DNA from: Citrobacter braakii
Lineage (GTDB): Bacteria; Pseudomonadota; Gammaproteobacteria; Enterobacterales; Enterobacteriaceae
NCBI RefSeq assembly: GCF_002075345.1
Contig: NZ_NAEW01000006.1
Location: 248,001 to 312,000 of the forward strand
Reading direction: 5' to 3'
Length of the DNA: 64,000 nucleotides
How positions within the stretch are numbered: position 1 is the stretch's first letter; each line of letters begins with the position of its first letter. A program made the position numbers and the translations under genes. Positions 57,887 through 64,000 of this stretch are shown piece by piece. A model generated the notes under the pieces. The model saw only the letters and a program-made list of their open reading frames with translations, was not told the origin of the DNA and made no database searches.

Positions 57887-59119
57887 CTATACCACCGCAG
57901 CAGTAGAGTTTATTTCAGTGTTGGTCTGCTTTTTTCCAGCGAACCGTTCAACAATCTGCGCCGCATTCAAATCATGGATAACGTTAATCAGTGTGGCAGG
58001 CGCATCGGTAATCGTGCCCAGCACTACCAACATCGGGATCGCTTCCATTGGCAGGCCCAGCGTAGTGACGATAAAGATTTCACCGAGGAATGCCCCGCCC
58101 GGTACGCCGCCGACGATAATGGCGGAGAGCACCGCAATCAGCATGGTCAGGAAGAAGGTCTCGGTGGTGAACTCCATGCCCAGCACGGAATAGATAAAGA
58201 CAATTTTCAGCGCGGCAATCATCGCCACGCCACCTTTGTTCAGGTTAACCAGTAGCGGAATGGAGACATCAACGATTTCCGGGTTAATCCCCATCGCCTT
58301 ACCGGCACGCAGCGTCACCGGGAGAGTCCCCAGCGAAGAGCAGGTTCCCAGCGCAGTCGCAGACGGTTCAATCGCATTACGCCAGAAGGCTTTGACCGCC
58401 GGAATCCCGCCGCCAATATACGAATAGAGAATCGAGCCAAAAACAAAGTAGACCAGCGTGGCCACCATGAACAGGCCGATGGCGCGAGCAAAGGTCAGCA
58501 GCAGTGCAGAGTCCTGACTGGCCATAGTGGCAGCGAAATAGCAGCCCAGGCCAATCGGTGCAACCTTCATAATGATTGAGACGATCTTCATGATCACGGT
58601 ATTGGCATCTTCCAGCAGCGACGCAATGCGCTTACCGGCCTGATCCGATTGACCAATCGCCACACCAGCAATAATCGCCATCACAATCAGCGCCAGAATA
58701 TTGGACTTAGAAAACAGTCCGATAAAGTCGCTGGTCGTGATCATGCTGACAAAATCCATCTTACCGCTGCCCGCCTGCACCGACTGCGAAAGATCGATAG
58801 TGACGCCCTGCGCCGGGTTATACCATAGCGCCAGCGCAACGATCCCGGCAGCCGGAATAAAGGCCATTGCGATCGAAACAATAAAGATAATCGCCATAAT
58901 GCGCCCCAGCCTTTTCAGGTCGGTCATACTGGCGATCGAAGACATGACGCTGATCCCCACCAGCGGCACAATAATCATAAATAGCAGATTTAAGAATATC
59001 TGGCCGATTGGCTGGAGTTTACTTGCAAATGAGGGGGCATAAATACCTAATAAGCCGCCAATCACCAGAGCAACTAATAAAATAATCGACGATCTGTAGG
59101 GTTCGAGTCGTGACCACAT
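57887..59119 (-). CDS. Dicarboxylate/amino acid:cation symporter (DAACS family)
   Basis: 410 aa from the ATG at 59119 (MWSRLEPYRSS), with AAAGGTACC upstream; 14 further codons start at a GTG with no ribosome site. About eight membrane segments plus the family hairpins: LGTCSSLGTLPVTLRA is the serine-rich HP1 motif, NKGGVAMIAALKIVFIYS the TM7 sodium region, and GGVPGGAFLGE the HP2 region. By context it imports the substrate of the MetC-like lyase 30 bases downstream (for example cystine or another sulfur amino acid). Confidence 0.88.
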   Translation of the reverse strand: MWSRLEPYRSSIILLVALVIGGLLGIYAPSFASKLQPIGQIFLNLLFMIIVPLVGISVMSSIASMTDLKRLGRIMAIIFIVSIAMAFIPAAGIVALALWYNPAQGVTIDLSQSVQAGSGKMDFVSMITTSDFIGLFSKSNILALIVMAIIAGVAIGQSDQAGKRIASLLEDANTVIMKIVSIIMKVAPIGLGCYFAATMASQDSALLLTFARAIGLFMVATLVYFVFGSILYSYIGGGIPAVKAFWRNAIEPSATALGTCSSLGTLPVTLRAGKAMGINPEIVDVSIPLLVNLNKGGVAMIAALKIVFIYSVLGMEFTTETFFLTMLIAVLSAIIVGGVPGGAFLGEIFIVTTLGLPMEAIPMLVVLGTITDAPATLINVIHDLNAAQIVERFAGKKQTNTEINSTAAVV

Positions 59120-59338
59120 AATCGGTACCTTTAGAATAATATTTAATGAGATTAAATTCACAATGTGATGAGTTTCCGTTTCGCCTCCTTTTATTTTGTG
59201 ACGTAACTCACCTAAGTTGTTATTTTTTCATTTTGCCAGCAAGTTGTTTCCTGTGATTCAATAGTTGCATGTTTAAAACGCGAATGTAACGGCCTATTCG
59301 TACCGTTTTTGCAAATCACTTGTGAATAAAAGGAAACT

Positions 59339-60265
59339 ATGAGTACGCCGATTTCACTCAAGCATCTGGAGTTTTTCATTAAAATCGTCGACTGCGGAGG
59401 ATTGTCAGAAGCCGCGGCGCAGCTCAACGTCTCGCCATCTGCGGTCAGCAAAAGCCTGGCGGCAATGGAAGATACGTTAGGCACGACATTAATTAAACGT
59501 ACCACCCGCAGTATTACCCTGACCGATGCCGGGCAATATCTCTTTAACCGCGCCAATAAGCTTTTGAAAGAATTCGATGAAACGCTGAATACCACCTCCG
59601 GTTATTATCACAGCCCGCAGGGTGAATTACGCATAACCTGCTCAATTGCGTTTGGTTATTCCCGGCTGGTGAACCTGGTGGATAAATATCGTTCCCAGTT
59701 CCCAGATGTGAATCTGTATATCGATCTCAACGATAACTTCGTGAATCTGAACGAAACAGATTTCGACATCGCCCTGCGAATCTCCACCGCACCACCGCAG
59801 AACTACGCAATGCGCAAGCTGGTGCCTGTCCGCTGGGCGTACTGCGCCTCACCCGGCTACCTTGCCAAAAAAGGCATGCCCCAGCGTCGTAGCGATCTGG
59901 TCAATCATGATTGCCTGGTTTACCCAGGTCTCACGCCGGTGCTGAAGGTGGCGGATGAACAGGATCGTCTGCATCAGTTAAAACTGCATATGCCTATCCA
60001 GGCCAACAGCAGTCTGGTATTGCTGAAATCGGTGTTAGAAGATCAGGGAGTGGCGTATTTGCCCACCTATCTGATTGGCGATCATATTCAAAAAGAAGAG
60101 ATAACGCCGCTGATGCTCGACGGCACCATCACCTGCGAAACCCACGCCCTGTATGCGCTCTATTTTCCCAGTAAGTACAGCAATCCGAAGGTGCGATCGT
60201 TTATCGATTTTCTGGTGGCGGAACTCGGCCCCTTACCCGCCTGGGACAACTGGATCCCAGAGTAA
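59339..60265 (+). CDS. LysR-family transcription regulator
   Basis: 308 aa. An N-terminal winged HTH (GGLSEAAAQLNVSPSAVSKSLAAME, about 19-43; in parts) is followed by a periplasmic-binding-like effector domain (GELRITCSIAFGYSRLV, DFDIALRIS). The ATG follows AAAAGGAAAC. It is divergent from the symporter and MetC-like genes over a 219-base gap and is their likely regulator; I could not pin one T-N11-A box with confidence. Confidence 0.9.
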   Translation: MSTPISLKHLEFFIKIVDCGGLSEAAAQLNVSPSAVSKSLAAMEDTLGTTLIKRTTRSITLTDAGQYLFNRANKLLKEFDETLNTTSGYYHSPQGELRITCSIAFGYSRLVNLVDKYRSQFPDVNLYIDLNDNFVNLNETDFDIALRISTAPPQNYAMRKLVPVRWAYCASPGYLAKKGMPQRRSDLVNHDCLVYPGLTPVLKVADEQDRLHQLKLHMPIQANSSLVLLKSVLEDQGVAYLPTYLIGDHIQKEEITPLMLDGTITCETHALYALYFPSKYSNPKVRSFIDFLVAELGPLPAWDNWIPE

Positions 60266-60340
60266 GCTTTGCACGTCTGAAAATGGGAGGCGCTCCACAT
60301 TTTTTGCGCGATCCCCCCGTCTGGCTCTATCCTTAAGCCT

Positions 60341-61621
60341 ATGAATAAAATTGCTGAACTCAAACGCGCCAAGCGACTGGCGCTCTCATTGCTGCTGATT
60401 GCCGCCGCTACCTTCGTCATCACGCTGTTTCTGCCGCCTAACTTCTGGGTGCTCGGGATCAAAGCGATCGCCGAAGCGGCGATGGTCGGCGCGCTGGCGG
60501 ACTGGTTCGCCGTGGTGGCGCTTTTTCGACGGGTACCAATCCCGTTTATCTCGCAACATACGGCGATTATCCCACGCAATAAGGATCGGATCGGGGAGAA
60601 TCTCGGTCAGTTTGTGCAGGAAAAATTTCTCGACACCCAGTCCCTGATCGCCCTGATCCGCCGCCATGAACCGGCGTTGTTGATTGGTAGCTGGTTCAGC
60701 CAGCCGGAAAACGCCCAGCGAATTGGCCAGCATCTGCTGCAGATCATGAGCGGTTTTCTCAAACTCACCGACGACGCCCGCATTCAGCGGCTGATCAAGC
60801 GGGCAGTGCACAAAGCCATCGACAAGGTCGATCTCTCCGGTACCAGCGCGCTGATGCTGGAAAGCATGACCAAAAACAACCGCCATCAGGTGTTGCTCGA
60901 CACATTGATCGCCCAACTTATCGCCCTGCTCCAGCGCGACAGTTCGCGGGCGTTTATCGCCCGACAGATCGTGCACTGGCTGGAGACCGAGCATCCGCTG
61001 AAAGCGAAGATCCTGCCGACTGAATGGCTGGGCGAGCACAGCGCCGAACTGGTGTCTGATGCCGTTAATTCCTTACTGGATGACATCAGCCACGATCGGG
61101 CGCATCAGATCCGCCACGCCTTCGATCGCGCCACGTTTAAGCTAATCGATAAGCTCAAACACGATCCGGAGATGGCCGTGCGGGCCGAAAACATGAAAAA
61201 CTATCTGAAGGAAGACGAAGCTTTCAACCGTTATCTTGGCGAACTGTGGGCAGACCTGCGCCAGTGGGTGAAAACCGACATTAACGCTGACGATTCGCGC
61301 GTGAAGCAGCGCATCGCCAGCGCCGGACAGTGGTTCGGCGAAACACTGGTTGCCGACAGCGCCCTGCGCGCCTCACTGAATGGGCATCTGGAGCAGGCCG
61401 CGTATAAAGTTGCGCCGGAGTTCGCCACCTTCCTGACGCGCCACATCAGCGACACGGTGAAAAGCTGGGATGCGCGCGATATGTCGCAGCAAATTGAGCT
61501 AAACATCGGCAAAGATTTACAGTTTATCCGCATCAACGGCACGCTGGTCGGCGGTTCTATTGGACTGGTGTTATATCTGTTGTCGCAAATTCCTTCCCTG
61601 CTGACGCTGGCGAATTTTTAA
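60341..61621 (+). CDS. yjiN: YjiN, DUF445 membrane protein
   Basis: 426 aa, the E. coli length. One or two membrane segments at the N-terminus ([19 protein letters not shown]) with the DUF445 motif [19 protein letters not shown]-like sequence, a long helical soluble region, and a C-terminal membrane segment ([17 protein letters not shown]). Function unknown. It follows the LysR gene by 75 bases. Confidence 0.93.
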   Translation: MNKIAELKRAKRLALSLLLIAAATFVITLFLPPNFWVLGIKAIAEAAMVGALADWFAVVALFRRVPIPFISQHTAIIPRNKDRIGENLGQFVQEKFLDTQSLIALIRRHEPALLIGSWFSQPENAQRIGQHLLQIMSGFLKLTDDARIQRLIKRAVHKAIDKVDLSGTSALMLESMTKNNRHQVLLDTLIAQLIALLQRDSSRAFIARQIVHWLETEHPLKAKILPTEWLGEHSAELVSDAVNSLLDDISHDRAHQIRHAFDRATFKLIDKLKHDPEMAVRAENMKNYLKEDEAFNRYLGELWADLRQWVKTDINADDSRVKQRIASAGQWFGETLVADSALRASLNGHLEQAAYKVAPEFATFLTRHISDTVKSWDARDMSQQIELNIGKDLQFIRINGTLVGGSIGLVLYLLSQIPSLLTLANF

Positions 61622-61718
61622 GGAGAAAGTAAAACGCCCATTTTTATTTTACTTTTCATTATCATTTGCACATGTAATATAACAATTATCAAACTAACAG
61701 CGTGAAATGAGAGTCCGT

Positions 61719-62906
61719 ATGTCCCAGGGAAGCCCCGATTCAAATCGTCATGCCATCAGCGTCGCGCTCTTTGGCATGCTGGTCTTAACGCTGGGCATGG
61801 GAATTGGACGCTTTCTGTATACGCCGATGCTCCCGGTACTGCTCTCGGAAGGTCAGTTTACGTTTGACCAGCTCTCCTGGATTGCCAGCGCCAACTACGC
61901 CGGATATCTGGCGGGAAGCCTGCTCTTCTCCTTCGGGCTCTTCCATCTTCCCTCACGTTTACGCCCGATGTTGTTAACTTCTGCGCTCGCTACCGCAGGG
62001 TTGATTCTGGCAATGGCAAGCGTTAAGCAACCCGCGCTGGTGATGCTGATCCGTTTTCTGGCAGGCGTCGCCAGTGCCGGTATGATGATTTTTGGTTCGA
62101 TGATCGTCCTGCATCATACCCGGCATCCCTTCGTGATCGCCGCATTGTTTTCCGGCGTTGGCGCAGGCATTTTGCTGGGCAATGAATATGTCATCAGCGG
62201 TCTGCATTTTGCGCTGTCATCGCACACGCTTTGGCTGGGGGCAGCGGCTGCTTCCGCTGTATTCTTTGTGCTACTCGTTATGCTCCTGCCATCTCGCGAC
62301 CATGCGCTCCCCGCCGCAGCACCGGTAAAAACAGAGCATCAGCCTATGTCCTGGTGGCTGCTGGCGCTACTGTATGGATTGGCCGGATTTGGCTACATCA
62401 TTGTCGCTACATACCTGCCACTGATGGCGAAAAGTGCCGGGTCGCCGCTGCTTACGGCCCATCTCTGGTCGTTGGTCGGCATATCGATTATTCCGGGTTG
62501 TTTCGCCTGGCTGTGGGCTGCCCGACGCTGGGGGGTATTGCAATGCCTGACGGCGAATTTACTGATCCAAAGTGCCTGCGTGGTCATGACGCTCGCCAGC
62601 GACTCCTTGCCGCTGCTGGTGATAAGCAGCGTGGGTTTTGGCGCAACGTTTATGGGGACCACTTCGCTGGTCATGCCGCTCGCCCGTCAACTTAGCGTAC
62701 CGCGCAATATTAATCTGCTGGGCCTGGTCACCCTGACTTACGGCATTGGTCAAATACTCGGGCCGCTATTAACCAGCCTGCTGGGAAGCGGCGCTCAAGC
62801 GATCGTTAATGCCACGCTATGCGGTGCCGTCGCCTTGTTTATTGCGGCACTGATCAGCCTCACACAATTATACAAACAGCGTTTCGCCTCCCCCAAAAGG
62901 GTATAA
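61719..62906 (+). CDS. yjiJ: YjiJ, MFS-type transporter (YbfB family)
   Basis: 395 aa from the ATG at 61719 ([11 protein letters not shown]); an ATG four codons earlier (61707) is possible. About twelve membrane segments. Closely similar to E. coli Yji[21 protein letters not shown] near the N-terminus and [20 protein letters not shown] in the middle. Substrate unknown. The upstream gap is AT-rich. Confidence 0.93.
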   Translation: MSQGSPDSNRHAISVALFGMLVLTLGMGIGRFLYTPMLPVLLSEGQFTFDQLSWIASANYAGYLAGSLLFSFGLFHLPSRLRPMLLTSALATAGLILAMASVKQPALVMLIRFLAGVASAGMMIFGSMIVLHHTRHPFVIAALFSGVGAGILLGNEYVISGLHFALSSHTLWLGAAAASAVFFVLLVMLLPSRDHALPAAAPVKTEHQPMSWWLLALLYGLAGFGYIIVATYLPLMAKSAGSPLLTAHLWSLVGISIIPGCFAWLWAARRWGVLQCLTANLLIQSACVVMTLASDSLPLLVISSVGFGATFMGTTSLVMPLARQLSVPRNINLLGLVTLTYGIGQILGPLLTSLLGSGAQAIVNATLCGAVALFIAALISLTQLYKQRFASPKRV

Positions 62907-63096
62907 TCGACAACCTTATAAACAGGTATCTTAGGATTAGTCCGCAATCAAATGTCAACATTTAATAAACCACAAATAATCAGCAATTACCCGCCAGACA
63001 ATTTATAATTCCCGGCTGTTCATTTATAAACTCAATTTAAAATGCGTAAAAATGGACATATTAACTCAGCATCAACACTATCTTCGGGAAAAGTAC

Positions 63097-63498
63097 ATGT
63101 CATGGTTTAAAAAAATACTACTGGGGTTAATTATTTTGGTGGGTTTAATTGGCACGCTAAAGGATTATAAAGACTTTGGCCTGTTTGGCGCGTTAGGATT
63201 GTTTCTTATATTCCTGTTAACAACAACATTTTTATGGCAATGGGCCTCTGGCAGGTTACCAGAGATAACTCAGCTTCAGGCCGTATTTATTTTACTGGCC
63301 AGCGCGGTAGCCTCAATTTTTGTTATCAATATGGCAATTGCCGGAAATTTGCATGTGGATTTAATGGAGGTCATGTACGTTACCATTACGCATAATCCAC
63401 TTTTTTACCTGATTCTCTGCGTGGTCGCATGGGTAAAAGTGGGCATCTGGCAATGGCTGTTTAGCGGTGTACAGGTGAAAGAGAGTCAGCCAGTTTAA
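63097..63498 (+). CDS. Unknown inner membrane protein
   Basis: 133 aa from the ATG at 63097 (MSWFKKILLGLIILVG), with GGGAAAAG upstream; 15 more codons to an ATG at 63052 are in frame. Four hydrophobic segments: about 6-22, 29-49, 62-82 and 103-130. No family recognised and no E. coli K-12 counterpart known to me at this place. It has its own AT-rich upstream region and a strong terminator after it. Confidence 0.7.
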   Translation: MSWFKKILLGLIILVGLIGTLKDYKDFGLFGALGLFLIFLLTTTFLWQWASGRLPEITQLQAVFILLASAVASIFVINMAIAGNLHVDLMEVMYVTITHNPLFYLILCVVAWVKVGIWQWLFSGVQVKESQPV

Positions 63499-63514
63499 AC
63501 ACGGCAGAGGTAAA

Positions 63515-63541
63515 AAAGGCGTCTTAACTAAGACGCCTTTT
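63515..63541. terminator. Bidirectional intrinsic terminator
   Basis: AAAGGCGTCTT and AAGACGCCTTT arms form an 11-base stem with an AACT loop, with T runs on both strands. It lies between the convergent membrane protein gene and the porin gene. Confidence 0.92.
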
Positions 63542-63557
63542 ATGCTAGTACAACAAA

Positions 63558-64000
63558 TTAGAATTGATAGGTCAGACCTGCAACAACCTGGTTGTCGTCG
63601 TCTTTGCCATCGAGCAGGTTAATTTTGTAACCCACATCAGCCACGATGTTTTTGTTGAAGTAGTAATCCGTGCCCAACGCTACGTATTCAGTCAGGTCAT
63701 TATTGTTGTTGTCACGCGCGTGAACGTAACCCACGTTCGGACGCAGACCAAAATCAAACACATACGCAGCCATTGCTTCAAAGTGCTCAGCTTTATCCGC
63801 ATCCTGAATCAGGTTGTGGGACTCACCGTACATGGTCGCGACGTAGATGGCATTAGCATCATATTTCAGACCCGCGCCCCAGAACTCTGCGTTTTCGCCA
63901 TCCCATTTACCGTCTTTATTGCCTTTCTTTTGGGCTGCTGTGATTGAACTATTTGTGTAGGTCGCAATAGCAGACACGCCGGAATCCGCAATGTTGTCAT
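63558..64000 (-). CDS. General porin (OmpC/PhoE/NmpC type), C-terminal part, cut by window edge
   Basis: The C-terminal ~146 residues of an outer-membrane trimeric porin; the frame is open beyond 64,000. Recognisable blocks: WGAGLKYDANAIYVATMYGE, RPNVGYVHARDNN, DLTEYVALGTDYYFNKN and VVAGLTYQF, ending in the terminal phenylalanine needed for Bam-mediated insertion. I cannot tell which porin from this part. A bidirectional terminator follows. Confidence 0.92.
   Translation of the reverse strand, partial: DNIADSGVSAIATYTNSSITAAQKKGNKDGKWDGENAEFWGAGLKYDANAIYVATMYGESHNLIQDADKAEHFEAMAAYVFDFGLRPNVGYVHARDNNNNDLTEYVALGTDYYFNKNIVADVGYKINLLDGKDDDNQVVAGLTYQF

Overview
The window is chromosomal DNA from a member of the Enterobacteriaceae. 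Gene content and order follow the 99-minute region of Escherichia coli from slt through ettA, nadR, radA, serB, lplA, deo, osmY, prfC, rsmC, the leu tRNAs, fhuF, yjjQ-bglJ, dnaTC, opgB, lgo, tsr, btsT and yjiA to yjiR and mdtM. It departs from E. coli K-12 at several points in a Salmonella- or Citrobacter-like way: a diguanylate cyclase and a DUF1435 protein beside fhuF, an orphan PTS EIIC, a YbaK-like deacylase, no yjjJ between lplA and deoD, and no restriction cluster beside yjiA. I favour Citrobacter or a close relative; this is inference from protein similarity recalled from memory, not a database search. I saw no prophage, insertion sequence, integron or CRISPR array.

Positions 1-24,000 are ordinary core genome. 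They carry cell-wall turnover (slt), translation (ettA, prfC, rimI, rsmC), NAD control (nadR), repair (radA), serine and lipoate metabolism (serB, lplA), the deo nucleoside operon, the unassigned glycyl-radical pair yjjI-yjjW, osmY, holD and three tRNA-Leu(CAG) genes. ERIC-like and REP/BIME repeats fill most gaps, including two junctions inside the deo operon. The DeoR system is complete: O2 lies at deoC, while O1 and a weaker OE lie inside the yjjI coding sequence at spacings that match the E. coli looping arrangement.

Positions 24,000-36,400 hold a variable stretch (DUF1435, a GGDEF cyclase, fhuF with a Fur-box-like site, an orphan cellobiose-family EIIC, a YbaK-like protein), then yjjQ-bglJ, yjjP-yjjB (succinate export), the dnaT-dnaC primosome genes, yjjA and opgB.

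Positions 36,450-43,060 form a variant L-galactonate locus. lgoD and lgoR are kept, but a second UxaB-type tagaturonate reductase is added, and a three-gene TRAP transporter stands where E. coli has the lgoT permease. tsr follows, then a small orphan with a PD-(D/E)XK-like pattern, then btsT-yjiX-yjiA with three evenly spaced BtsR-type boxes.

Positions 49,200-64,000 are accessory-rich: an unknown lipoprotein at the place where E. coli keeps its immigration control region, yjiS, yjiR, an rpn gene that has lost its catalytic core in frame, an AraC/LysE pair, mdtM with a long palindrome in its leader, a second MetC-like lyase with a DAACS symporter and a LysR regulator, yjiN, yjiJ, an unknown membrane protein, and the 3' end of a porin gene at the window edge. 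The most noteworthy items are the core-deleted rpn gene, the TRAP-type lgo locus, the nuclease-like orphan, and the unexplained operators at the EIIC, mdtM and yjiR genes.
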